A model generated the notes under the pieces. The model saw only the letters and a program-made list of their open reading frames with translations. It searched no databases and was not told the origin of the DNA. Positions 1 through 10,857 of a DNA stretch of 64,000 bases are shown in pieces (position 1 is the first letter of the stretch; each line of letters starts with the position of its first letter). A program made the position numbers and the translations under genes. The DNA comes from Pseudogymnoascus destructans. Its lineage: Eukaryota > Ascomycota > Leotiomycetes > Thelebolales > Thelebolaceae. The stretch is from contig NW_020167520.1 in NCBI RefSeq assembly GCF_001641265.1, positions 248,001 to 312,000 on the forward strand, given 5' to 3'.

Positions 1-1234
1 ACGAAGGACGAGGAGAAGGTTGAGGAGGCTAAGGAGGAGAAGAAGGAGGGCGAGGAGGAGTCTGCCGAGAAGAAAGCCGCATCCAAGTCTGAGAAGCGTG
101 TTCTTGGTAAGAGCAAGGGCTTTGGCTTTGTCTGCTTTAACAACCCAGATGAGGCCACGAAGGCTGTGACTGAGATGAACCAACGCATGGTCAACGGCAA
201 GCCATTGTACGTCGCCTTGGCTCAGCGCAAGGATGTCCGTAAGAGCCAGCTCGAGGCTAGCATTCAGGCTAGAAACCAGATCCGTATGCAGCAGGCTGCT
301 GCCGCTGCTGGATTACCTCAGCAATTCATCCAGGCTCCGATGTTCTATGGTCCCGGTCAGCAGCCGGGCTTCATGCCCCCCAACGCTGGCGGCCGCGGAA
401 TGCCATTCCCACTGCAACAAGGCATGGGAATTCCTGCCCAGGGTGCTCGCCCTGGTCAATACCCAAACTTCCCTCCTCAGCAAGCTGGCCGTGGTGGACC
501 AGGCCCCCAGCAGTTGCCTCCTAGCGTGTATGGGCTCCCAGGGCAATTCTCGCCTGGAGCTCCATACGGCCAGGCTGGAAACCCCCAGTTCTTAGCTGCC
601 ATGCAGCAGGCCCAGGCTGCAGCTCTTGCTGGTGCTGGCCGTGGCGGACCAGGTGGCCGTATGCCTATGCAAGCATTGCCAGGAATGCCACCGAACATGG
701 CAGGCCTACAGGGTGTACCGGGTCCAGGCATGCCCCCGCAGGCTTATAGGCAGCAGAACAACGCTGGGCGTGGAATGCCCGGCCGACCAGGCCAGGCTGG
801 CGGCTTCCCACCTCAGGGTGCCCGTAGCACTTCCCAGGCTGGCCAGGCGCCCGTTCCAGGCGCAAGCCAGGAAGGCGCAAGTGCTCTCCAGGCTCAGCTT
901 ACCACCGCTCCTCCGGCCCAGCAAAAGCAGCTTCTTGGCGAGGCACTGTTCCCCAAGATTCAAGTTATGCAGCCAGAACTCGCAGGAAAGATCACCGGTA
1001 TGCTTTTGGAAATGGATAATGCGGAACTTGTTGGCCTGTAAGTCTTCTTTCTCTCTCCATACTAGTAAAAGCTAACATTGTTTTAGTATTGAGGATGAGT
1101 CTTCTCTTCGTGCCAAGGTTGACGAGGCCCTCACTGTGTACGATGAGTACGTGAAGACCAACAAAGGCCCTGATGGGGAGGCTTCTGCGGAAGGTGGAGA
1201 GGCCGCCAAGGAGACCGAGGAGAAGACCGCATAG
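1..1234 (+). CDS. PAB1: Polyadenylate-binding protein, cytoplasmic/nuclear (3' part)
   Basis: The window opens inside the reading frame; 394 C-terminal residues are visible. Order: an acidic/lysine-rich insert (residues 1-32), the second half of RRM4 with RNP1 KGFGFVCF (about 40-47), a long Pro/Gln/Met/Gly-rich linker (about 90-290), and the C-terminal MLLE/PABC domain with its KITGMLLE signature (about 331-338). One intron, 1038-1086 (GTAAGT...TTTTAG, branch GCTAAC), splits the MLLE domain; exon 2 runs 1087-1234. The family binds mRNA poly(A) tails and recruits PAM2-containing partners through MLLE. The charged insert inside RRM4 is typical of filamentous-fungal homologues. The start and RRM1-3 lie outside the window. 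Confidence 0.97.
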
Positions 1235-2067
1235 AAGGCTTAATTGTCCGTCATTCCGTCCCACAACTGGGCGACTACCATCGTGACTTAATGAACTCCT
1301 ACATCACGACTCTAAAAATACCCTACCCTATTTCTTTTATAATATGCGACGGATGGGTCGGAAAAGTTAGGGACTTTGACTCTTTTTGCCTTCGGCGACT
1401 CCTTGGTGCGAAGACGGACCGTTTCCACAACTCCGTGGCTCTGCTTTGATTGTACAACTAGATCGGAGAGATCATTGTTTGGGGATCATTGATATGATGC
1501 AGCATCATGAGGAATTGAGGCCGTCGTGGTTTTTTTTTCTCGTGTGCTGTTTTTATCGTGATGTGGTTAGCTTACCTGGTCGGTATGGTTTTTAACACAA
1601 CTAGACTATTCTCACAAAAACATTCGCAAACTATATCATCTCCCAACTTGCTCCGTGTGCCACGCTTGAAAACTTAACATGTCCTATCTTTGTATGCTGT
1701 CCAACAGTCACATACCTCGATTTTCTCCACTGAAACATAATGATACCCGACCGAGCAAAGCACATTAAAGTATCTTGAATATTCAAACATCAATAGTCAC
1801 CACGGTCTGACAGTGAAGTGATTAACCACTATACTCTGAGTAAGTTACAAGTAGTTCCTACTGTATGTCGTTACATGCTCGAACAGGAGCACAATATGGG
1901 TCACGTGCTATACGCACCACTCAAGGTCCAGGCCAAGGTTTGTGAACTAGCGCTTGTAAACCAAATTGATGTAAACATACTCACCCCAAGAACTACAGCA
2001 TGCGACAACTGACTTGACAAGTTCAACAGGTGAAGGTTGAGAACTTAACCACCTTGCTATTTAAATT
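1235..2067. other. Intergenic region between PAB1 and the CENP-O-like gene
   Basis: No convincing gene. It should hold the PAB1 3' UTR and the promoter of the downstream gene. Short ORFs here have no recognisable motif and no splice structure. No transposon end was seen. Confidence 0.6.
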
Positions 2068-3013
2068 ATGATGGTTTCCCCTTCTGAACAACCGCCGGTG
2101 GATCCCATACAGGTTGAGCTCGATGATGAACTTGAATCCCTCGAAGCACGAGGTATGTTTCCCCCACTCCAGTTGATAAATGGCCATGCTGACCGAACCA
2201 ACCATAGTCGTGGGTCTCCATCAACGACGAATTATACAGACCGCAAATATCATCAATTCACGCTCGCAAACAATTCCGAGACGTCTCCGCTCTGCACCCA
2301 AATCACTCGAAACCGAGGATAACAATCCACTCCACAATATCGCTAGCAGCAATTCGCAAAAGCAGTTAACATACAACCAAGAATGTTTATACCGTATATG
2401 CTCCGGAGTTACAACGTTCAAAGTTAAAGACCCAGATCCATGTTCAATCGACAAAGGCGCTGTCCTTGGGATTCGCATCGAGGCCTTCCAGAGCGGGCAC
2501 TTTATAAGGCCGTACTACGTGTTCTTGAATAGGCATCATCCAGACAGCAGTGCATGGCGTGTGCATAGACATACAGTGCCGCCTTGCATACCGCTGGATT
2601 CTCTGGCAGACAGATATTTACCAGCGCCTACGCAGAGCGGCGATTTGCTGAAAGGGCCGAAGCAGGCATTGCCTCGATTCGTGAAGGCTCTGAGGTCTCG
2701 TATTGTTGCTTACCACAACCGAATTACTGTTATTGTCGGCATGCGGAGGGCTTTCGGACTCAGCGCAAATAAAGAGCAAGGGGAGGGGCGAGAACTTATC
2801 TTTTCAGATATCAGTCCTGCTGATGCCGAAGCGAAACATATTAGGCTAGAATGGATGGATGGGAGAATTGGGAGAGCGGTGATCAGCTCGAAAGGAAAGA
2901 TACTCAAATGCGTTGTGATAGGAGAAGACGGACGAGACCGAACGACCGAGAGGGCAGTCTTGGGCGGTGGCGGCCGCGTTGAGGGAATCGCAGGAAGGCT
3001 CCTCGATATGTAA
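2068..3013 (+). CDS. CENP-O/Mcm21-like inner kinetochore protein
   Basis: Two exons, 2068-2152 and 2208-3013, joined across a 55-bp intron (GTATGT, branch TGCTGAC, acceptor CATAG); phases match and give 296 aa. The N-terminus has a short acidic heptad-like segment (ELDDELESLEAR), then a conserved core beginning near YRICSGVTTFKVKDPDP, through an HRHTVPPCIPLDSLADRYLP stretch to a helix around PRFVKALRSRIVAYHNRI. These blocks match my memory of fungal Cenp-O proteins (S. pombe Mal2, yeast Mcm21), part of the COMA/CCAN complex at centromeres. The family call rests on pattern memory and was not searched. Confidence 0.72.
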
Positions 3014-3386
3014 TGAGGGCCGTATGTTTTGCACGGTGGAGTACTGGTTGTTTAAGATACCCGGAGCACGTAAACTGAGTGTCATTAAGATTATGTATGC
3101 TATTCAATTGCCATTTTAAGGCCATCATGTCTCACTGACCGGGTTCAATGACACCACCTAGGGACCCGGATGCTATGCCAGTGAAGTATGCCTTCGAGGC
3201 CATAAAATAGGCTCTGTGACGTGAAGTGCAAAGTGCGAAGCAGATTCCCCAGCCAATCTACCCCACGTAACCAAAGGCGGTGAAGCATAAAGTCCCATGA
3301 GAACACGGCAGAACTTGCACAAACCTATCCATACCCCTCCACTCACCCCATTGTTGAACCCAGATACGACACTTGTGCTCCGTACA

Positions 3387-4333
3387 ATGTCGCAAATTCC
3401 GCATCTCCTCTCGCCATACGTTGCTCTTCCGTCGGAATTATCCCTTATTCTCCTCACTTCCGTCCTTGGTGCGAGCACAAACTGGCTTGTCCTGCGGTAC
3501 CTTCAAAGCTACCTTGGCCAAAACCTCGAGTCCCTCAGCATTTCCAATGAAACTGAAGATGGAGATACTACCAAGGTGCTACTTGTTAGCTTTATGAGAG
3601 ATCTGGCGTTTTGGAAGGACGGGGCTCGGAAATTAGTACGCTTCCTGATGTGCTCAACGTATGCGCCTTTGCTAATCTTAGAAATCAGGGCCATGACCTC
3701 GATAAATTGGCAGCAAAGAAGAGGTTTGCATTTATTGATGGGCTGAGCGAATTGCTCCTGGAACCTGCAAGGTCGAAGACTAGCACACGTGGCGCAAACG
3801 CTATACGGGGTAACGAGCTGGGGAATATACATAACACCGTGAATAACACTCTCAAAGAACTGCAGGCCGGCTCTGGGAAAGTGGTTTTAGTGATTGATCA
3901 GCTTGATCTGTTACTGGCAACGAGTGGGGATAAGCTGGATACGGTGGCTTTGGGAGATACGTTGATGGATTGGAGACTAGCAAGTGACCCAAAGATTGGA
4001 AATAAATTATGAAATAAAGAGCTAATGAGACAACAGTCTGCCCATTCAACAATATTGACACTTGCTGCCGATACACCGTTGGCAGCTGGACATGATACAC
4101 CACTGGAGACGAATCATGGGGCTCTTCTATTGAGCCTTGCCCACCAAGCAGATCTAGTGATGTCGTTAAGGCTTTTGGATACAGGGACGGCTAGGGATGT
4201 AAGTGGGGTGTGCCGGATTACGACAGGGGATTCTGACGGTAGATTGCCAACTGAACAGAAAGCGGAGGCAAGAGAACTGCTATATTTTGTGGGGGGTGAT
4301 AGTGCTGTCAAGGTGTTTGAAAGAGGACAATGA
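3387..4333 (+). CDS. ELP6: Elongator complex subunit Elp6
   Basis: Three exons (3387-3635, 3689-3979, 4037-4333) give 278 aa, normal for the family. Intron 1 is 53 bp (GTACGC...ATCAG). Intron 2 is 57 bp and uses a GC donor (GCAAGT at 3980-3985) with branch CTAAT and acceptor ACAG; both joins are phase 0. Family marks: LPSELSLILLTSVLGASTNW near the N-terminus, VLLVSFMRDLAFWKDGARKLG, RFAFIDGLSELL, VVLVIDQLDLLLA, then HSTILTLAADTPL and SLAHQADLVMSLRLLDTGTA. Elp6 forms the RecA-like Elp4-5-6 ring that supports tRNA wobble-uridine modification. An in-frame ATG at 3297 exists, but conservation begins after 3387. Confidence 0.9.
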
Positions 4334-4671
4334 TGGATATCTGAGGAAGAATCGGAACCGATATGTAATTTGGATAGAATACATAATACCACGTCGAATG
4401 AGCCCGTGATATATGGTTAGAAACAAAGGCGTTCATCTAAATGTCCTGCCTGGGACCGTCGTCTCTGTCGTATCTGTAGGACCAGATCTGTCGATCGCGA
4501 GAGACGATAGGTATGGGCTCGAATCATTCACGCACTCTGTCCGAACTTGACGTATTGCAATTGATGGCATTTGCTAGTAGCTCCTTTATTTGTCGAGGAA
4601 TAACACAAGCAGGCACCTATCGATCCCCAATCACTCCGTCCACAATCCCATCATGCCATAATGGAACTCCC
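4334..4671. other. Convergent 3' ends of ELP6 and RPL37
   Basis: Short spacer between two converging genes. An overlapping plus-strand ORF (4513-4905) is the antisense of RPL37 and shows no motif of its own. Nothing else seen. Confidence 0.6.
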
Positions 4672-5199
4672 TTACTCGGTCTTGGTCGCTGGGCCCCTCG
4701 AGTCCTTGGGGACACCGGTCTGGAAGCCATTCTTGAACTTGCGGGAAACGGTCTTGAGGGAACGCATGCGTCCGGATCCAGTGGTCTTCCGTCTCTTGGC
4801 CTTCTCGGACCAGTTGTCTGCAGTACTGTTAGTTTTTGCACCCCCAACGAAATTCTAGCCTTTCTGAAGCCATGTCAAGAGATAGATTGTACGTACATCC
4901 TCTAATCTTTGCTGCTGGGTATCCGCATGACGAGCAAGTGTGCTTTTGGACGTGGAGGGATCGGCGGCCTGTATTCATCGAATTAGTTCCTGTCCTCTTG
5001 AATCCCTTCCTCATCCCAATCCAGCCCAATCCGCCGCGCTGTATCCTTTATCCCAAGATCCGGAGAGTACTGACCGCAGCGTCTGCACAGAACGTGCGAC
5101 TTGTTGTGGCGTTTTCCGAAAGATCCGGTTCCCTTCGCTGTGAGGAAGTTAGTATATGATTCGCGGTCGCGGTCGTCTGCTTTGTGGCAACGTACTCAT
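4672..5199 (-). CDS. RPL37: 60S ribosomal protein eL37
   Basis: Four exons on the minus strand: 5199-5196 (only ATG plus one base), 5137-5075, 4968-4897 and 4817-4672, joined by introns of 58, 106 and 79 bp (donors GTACGT, GTCAGT, GTACGT; branches ACTAAC, ACTAAT, CTAAC). All phases agree and yield 94 aa. The protein shows the zinc-binding pairs LCRRCG and CSSCGYPAAK, the basic stretch SEKAKRRKTTGSGRMR and the tail FKNGFQTGVPK. It sits in the large ribosomal subunit near the exit tunnel. The four-base first exon is typical of fungal ribosomal protein genes and explains why no single long ORF covers it. Confidence 0.95.
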
Positions 5200-5860
5200 T
5201 TTGAATAGGAACTATTGATGATAATCAGCGTCTGGAGATGATTCGATTTCGTGCAGGGTTATCTTACCTTGTCGGCTGGTTGATTGTCGTTATTTTTGTC
5301 GTGGTCTTTCGTGAGGCTGATGCTTCGCGATTCTCTGAAAGTTCACACGCTAACGCACTATTAGGGCAGCAAACCCACGCAAAAACATATTCAATTAGCC
5401 ATACTCGGCTCCACTATTCTGGAAACCAATCAAGAATTTCGCTTATCGGATTTTAACCCCAGGTCACATGATGACGACTTGGATTCTACTTTTTTGGAGA
5501 TGGCTGGAATCGTTTGTTAAATCCAGTTTACTCAGATGTACAAAGCGAAACGGAGTTAATAGAGTCATCGGCTCTGAAGATGGTTACTGGAAGAGTAGGG
5601 CCTAGCGACGATATCCCTCGAGCCACAGTTAGCAATTCGCACATTAACCATCAAACGAGCCACTTGCTCAGGTAGTTGTTCAAGTTCAACATAGGTCTTC
5701 GGAGGCTCTGAGATGTATTATATCTTGCAGTTGCAGCCGTAAGCTGTCGATTCGATCCATTTCTGCCATCCTCCAGAGTAAAACAACTACAATAAGGCCT
5801 AACTTTAACGCCGACTTCCCACATCCAAACGCCCATTCCAATCGTAACACATGGTATCAT
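5200..5860. other. Intergenic region between RPL37 and SOS7-like gene
   Basis: Contains the RPL37 promoter/5' UTR and the 3' end of the gene at 5861-6751. Short ORFs at 5238-5456 and 5651-5860 lack motifs and splice support. Nothing else seen. Confidence 0.55.
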
Positions 5861-6751
5861 TTAGTTTTCAACATCCAGCAGAACCTTCAAGCCGCCCTCA
5901 ACGCCTCTCCACCATCTTCCCCTCTCTTCCAAGTCGTCACCGTTGCCCCCTAATGCGTCTTCTTTCCGCCTCTTTGCATCTCTGGCTAAGGCTGTAGTCC
6001 CTTGCCTCTTAACTTCCAATGGTTGCAGCTCCGCCTCAAGTCTCTCCACGGCTCTTGTCTTTCGTGGCAACTCCAACTGTAGCTTCTCCAATATACGATC
6101 GAGCTCTGCAGATTCCTTCTCCTTGTCTTCTACCAAAGCCATGGTCTTGTCCAACGGCATGCTTAAATTCGCGCTCGGACCTGGTGCCTGAGCCGCCTGC
6201 AGTTCCGCTATCGAGGCATGAAGATAGTCGATTTTCTCTGGCAAGTCCCCTAGCTGTGATGTCTGCAGTTTTATTGCTTCGTGCTTTTGACTTAGTTCCC
6301 TCCCTTGCCTCTCTAGTTCTGCGACCATGCCAGCGACATCGTTTTTCTTGGCTTTGAGAGACGCTTTGACTTCAGCGAGCTGTTCTTCCAGTTCAATATT
6401 CTCGCCATGCTGAACTATGAACTGCGGTTCGCCTACGATGGCGCGTATGAATTTCTCTTTGGTGACTTGTTCGAGGTATGAGAAGCGCAGCTTGGAGAAG
6501 AGTTCCTGAGGATGGTCAGCAATTATACTCATGCTACTAGTCCATAGATATCAAACCTTATAGTGGGACAAATCATCCTGAAGGCTTGTTGAAGTGGGAC
6601 TTTCGTATGCATCCTGAGAGGCGTCTGAAGTGGGTGCAGCCGTGTCTTGGAGACTAACGGTCAAAATAGGCTTGCTGATTTTGATAATTGAGAGCTCTTC
6701 GGTTTGCAGCTCCTTGAGCGCACTCAAAGTATCGCCATACATATTGTCCAT
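5861..6751 (-). CDS. Kinetochore protein Sos7-like, coiled coil
   Basis: Exon 1 (6751-6557) and exon 2 (6505-5861) join across a 51-bp intron (donor GTTTGA, acceptor CTCAG, branch GCTGAC) to give 279 aa. An in-frame ATG at 6775 would add eight residues. The join creates SHYK-ELFSKLRFSYLEQVTKEKFIRAIVG, the most conserved block I associate with the fungal Sos7 coiled-coil family (an Spc7/KNL1 partner at the outer kinetochore). The rest is heptad-rich (EELEAELQPLEVKRQG region) and ends with DDLEERGRWWRGVE. The donor is weak by fungal standards, but the phase and conserved block across it are convincing. The family assignment is from memory. Confidence 0.72.
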
Positions 6752-7013
6752 ACTGATCGCCCGTAAAAAAAACACTTGTGGTTCTCTTGTGTTTCAATGT
6801 ATCTTTTTTGCTGGTGTATTGTTTACACGTCAAACGCGATACTGCCATCCGCCACCGACCGCATTAGCTCAATTCGGCAGGTCCTGACGTGTAGTTTCCG
6901 GCAGAATTAAGCGGTCAAGCGTTTATGGTGGCTTTCCTGTCGCAACATGTCGCCTCCTACAGATCAGCATTTCTGTGAACTCTGAATGAAAGGCAACCTC
7001 TAGGATATTCAAT
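6752..7013. promoter_or_regulatory. Shared divergent promoter region
   Basis: About 260 bp separate the start codons of two divergent genes, so both promoters must lie here. No specific factor site can be claimed from sequence alone. Confidence 0.5.
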
Positions 7014-8158
7014 ATGCCCGACGAATTCAGCGATGATCAGATTGCCGCGATACTTAGCAAAGAGGCTAAAGAAAGTTCCATAAAATTCTCAGCCCATGGC
7101 ATGTCCGCATTTCTCCCTTCCAAGTATGTCATTGAATACCGCGCGCTCTCTCACTTGCTAATGCCATGGACAGACCCCCCGCCAATAAACCTAAGCCAAA
7201 TACTCGTTTCCTTCGCAATCTTGTCCGTGATACAGACTCGCATAATGCAGCGCTGCTCGCCAAGGAAGCCGCGGAGTCGCGTAATCGTCTCGAGCAATTA
7301 GTCACGAAAGATACACGAAGAGCAAACGATATTAGGCGTCGCCAACTTGGAAGCATTACTGCGGTTTTAAACGGGAATGCGCCAAAACGACAGAGGACTG
7401 GTGGCGCGGCCAGGCCAATGCGCGATGAGGGAGCTTCCTCTGGTGGTTTGGAGGAGAGGAAGGATCGATCAACCAACACCGAGGACTATCGTCAGGATAA
7501 GGGAAGGAGAGCGCGCAAATTCACAGATGACGAAGATATGGAAGATGTATCATCGTCAAAGGACAGGCATCGGTCGCATCGAAGCGAGTCAACACGTCGA
7601 AGCCATCATGAGAAGCATAGGTCTCGGCATCGTTTAAGATCCCGCTCCCCTAACGAAGACAGAAGAAGTAGGGATCCAAAACGGCGCGAACGTTCGCCTG
7701 GACGGCGCTCACTACTCTCTTCCTCCAGTCGCGATGAGAAATCATACGACAGAGAACGGCGGCGGAAACCTTCACCTCACGCGGATTCAGATTCGGACCC
7801 CCTAGAAGCTATTGTCGGTCCCCTGCCGCCACCAAAGGTAAAAAGCCGTGGCCGCGGCACTGTATCGTCGACCTCTGGAATTGACGCCCGGTTCTCGGAA
7901 AACTATGACCCAGCGCTTGACCTAGTACCAGAGAACCAAGAAACCGACAGCAATGGTGACGACTGGGAGCTAGTGCTGGACCGTGTGAAATGGAAGCAAC
8001 AGGGTGCGGATAGGCTCAAGGCAGCTGGGTTTACGGAAGAAGAAATACAGGGATGGAAGAGTGGGAAGAAGGCAGAAGTGAAGTGGACGGCAAGTGGAAA
8101 GGAGAGAGAGTGGGATAGGGGGAAGCCTGTCAGTGGCGTCGATGGTGGCGCTGCATGA
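7014..8158 (+). CDS. RS-rich nuclear protein, splicing-factor-like
   Basis: Exons 7014-7123 and 7174-8158 are joined over a 50-bp intron (GTATGT, branch GCTAAT, acceptor GGACAG), giving 364 aa. The N-terminus MPDEFSDDQIAAILSKEAK leads across the splice into KPPANKPKPNTRFLRN and SHNAALLAKEAAESRNRL. A long Arg/Ser/His/Asp-rich middle (about 120-220) follows, then DPLEAIVGPLPPP and a conserved tail (KWKQQGADRLKAAGFTEEEIQGW) ending in a basic WDRGKPVSG segment. This architecture matches fungal proteins often labelled pre-mRNA-splicing factor 38B. I infer a nuclear RNA-processing role; the exact function is not shown. Transposon sequence starts 10 bp after the stop. Confidence 0.75.
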
Positions 8159-8368
8159 GGAGGCTTAACGTAGGTCGTGGCGTAGATGCAGCAATGGCGT
8201 AGATGCAATAGTGGGGTTGGGGCCACCCCATCAACAGCTTCAAAAAATCGCAATAATTTAATAACTACTAACGTGCATGTATAACGAAAGTGCCAAACAA
8301 GCGAAAGTGCCAAAATCATGCGGTGACCAACCCCCCCAACTAAATGTTAAATTCCTCCACAACAAAAC

Positions 8369-9806
8369 ATGCGCCATAAAAATGATGAAAGCAAATTAGT
8401 GCTAGCTATCCAAGCTATGCAAAGCGACCCAAATTTGCGCCTTCGAGTTGCAGCTAGGATCTATTCCGTAGACCACCGCAAGCTACGTCACCGTTTACAA
8501 GGCATACCTTCACGACGCGATATCCAAGCCAACTTACAGAAATTAAGTAACCTAGAGGAATCAGCTCTTGTTCAGTATATACTTGACTTAGCTGCTAAAG
8601 GGTTCCCTCCTCAGTTGTCTATTGTTGAAGATATGGCAAATCGACTACTTGCAACACGCGACGCGCCACGCGTCGGGTCACGTTGGGCTTCAAACTTTGT
8701 TAAGCGCCATGTAGAGCTCCGGACACGCTTCCAGCGAAAATACGACTACCAGAGGGCTAGGTGCGAAGATCCAGAAGTCATTCGTGGCTGGTTTGAGCTT
8801 GTATGGAACACAATTCTAAAGTATGGCATCAACAATGCAGATATCTACAACTTTGATGAGACTGGGTTTATGATGGGCGTCATCTCAAGCGCAACGGTAG
8901 TAACGAGCTCAGATGGGCGGGCAAAGGCAAAAAAGGTGCAGCCTGGCAATCGGGAATGGGTTACAGTAATCCAAGGCATTAGTTCTCAAGGTTGGGCAGT
9001 GCCGCCATTTGTCATTGTGGCAGGTAAAAACCACCTTGCATCTTGGTATAAGAATAGCGGATTTCCAGCAGATTGGGTAATCGCTGTTACTGCAAATGGC
9101 TGGACTACAAACGAGAGAGGTATGGATTGGATTCAGCATTTTGAGAAGCACACAAAGCCCCGGAGTGTTGGTGGTTATCGCTTGTTAGTCCTTGATGGTC
9201 ATGAGAGCCACCACTCAGACAAGTTTGAGGAGTACTGCAAAGAACACAACATTATTACGCTTTGTATGCCTGCTCACTCTTCCCATATACTCCAACCACT
9301 TGATGTTGGCTGTTTTGGCCCATTAAAGAGAGCTTACGGTCGGCAAATTGAAGATACGATGCAGGCTCATATTATTTACATTACTAAGGATGACTTCTTT
9401 CCTGCCTTCCACGCTGCATTTAACATTGCAATGACAGAAAGCAATATTCAGGGAGGGTTCCGAGGTGCTGGGCTTCTTCCATTTAGCCCTGAGAGTGTAA
9501 TATCTACACATGACCTTAGGTTTAAGACGCCAACACCTCCAACCTCTCGCCCAAACACCGCTCAACCATGGGTTTCTCAGACACCAAATAACCCAACTGA
9601 AGCTGTATCACAGTCTACTTTCATTAAAAACTGAATTGCGCATCATCAAAATAGCTCTCCAACCTCAATCTATGCAGCTGTTGACCAGTTTACAAAGGGT
9701 GCATCGCAAATAATGCATCAATTAGCATTGTTAAAAGCAGAGAACCAAAACCTGTGACAGGCAAATGAAGTGCTAAGCAAGCACCGGAGAGCTAAAAAAA
9801 CACGAC
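8369..9806 (+). pseudogene. Element A transposase, 5' part (pogo/DDE_1)
   Basis: Open for 421 codons (8369-9634). An N-terminal HTH region (about 1-60) is followed by a CENP-B-type HTH (around VGSRWASNFVKRHVELRTRF), then the DDE_1 domain with YNFDETGFMMG, VLDGHESHHS and HILQPLDVGCFGPLK, which hold the three catalytic acidic positions of pogo enzymes. The frame stops at TGA 9632-9634, but the same frame continues with family-like sequence (QIMHQLALLKAENQNL) and meets a second TGA at 9755-9757, where sister copies read CGA. Element B then splits the gene; the 3' part is at 14087-14347. Confidence 0.85.
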
Positions 9807-10857
9807 TAACGTAGGTCATGGCATAACGGGGGTAATGGCGTAATGGGGGTAGTGGGGTCGGAACCACCCCATCAAACCACTACCACCTTTAAAAAATTGA
9901 AATTGTTCAATTACTACTAGGCTAATTCATCTAAATCGCTGTCATATATCTCTTCTTCACCCTCTCTGTCTATTTCCTCAATTGTAGCTTCCTCTATAAG
10001 TCGTGGTGTTATTCTAGGCCTCTGTGAAGCTGTTGCTGTTGCTGCTTCTGCTTCTGCTACTTGCGACCAGAGTTCTTCTGTAGAGATGTGGAATTGACCC
10101 TTCAAAACAGCTCTTTTACCCTTCTTTTGCTCCCTTCTTTTCTGAATTATGTTGCGCAAGTTATCCGTCTCTCTTTGCTGTAGTATGTGGCGTGTGTTAA
10201 GCCTCTCTGTCTCATCTGCTAACTTATGAATATATCGCTTTGTAGGAGTGTTCAAAACACCACCACGACTTATTGTAGAAGAGAGAACTGTATTTGCTTT
10301 GTGAAGTGTCTGAAAATGAGGAGGACTGCTATTCAAAAATACTTTCTCAAAAATATCATGCTCTGTTGGAGTCCTTGGCCGTTCTAAGGGTGCGTCTGTT
10401 GTAGGAAGTGTAGCTGCGCGTATGACTGTCTGTGGCTGGAATGGCTGTAACCCACTCCCTCTCCAAGCAGAAGTTATATTTGAATTTGAAAATGCAGCTG
10501 CTCTTGCTTGTATGTATGCATCCATCCATTCTGCTTTCTGTATGCGTAGGAGCTGCGCCTCATTAAGGTGTGAGAGGGCTGTTGTGAGGTGTTTTTTCAA
10601 AGGTCCAAAAATTGCAACATCAAGTGGCTGTAACACATGAGAGGTATGTGGAGGTAGTATAAGTAGCGATATGCGATTCTGTATGCAGTGTGATATGAAG
10701 CTCCCACTTATATGGCTGTCATGGCCATCACAAATAAGGAGCCTTTGTTGTAACGTAGGTCGTGGCCATACCAGGGCCATGGCCATACCGGGATGGTGGG
10801 GTAAGCCACCCCTTCAAAATATGAGCAGCTTCAAAATAATTGAAAATAGTTCTACCA

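Noticed and set aside
233..1075. Several ORFs overlapping PAB1 in other frames
   Set aside because: Shadows of the Gln/Pro/Gly-rich linker of the poly(A)-binding protein.
4513..4905. Plus-strand ORF of 130 codons
   Set aside because: It is the antisense of RPL37 exons and introns and has no motif of its own.
5238..5456. 72-codon ORF with a hydrophobic segment
   Set aside because: Could suggest a small membrane protein, but it lies in the RPL37 upstream region with no conserved motif or splice context.
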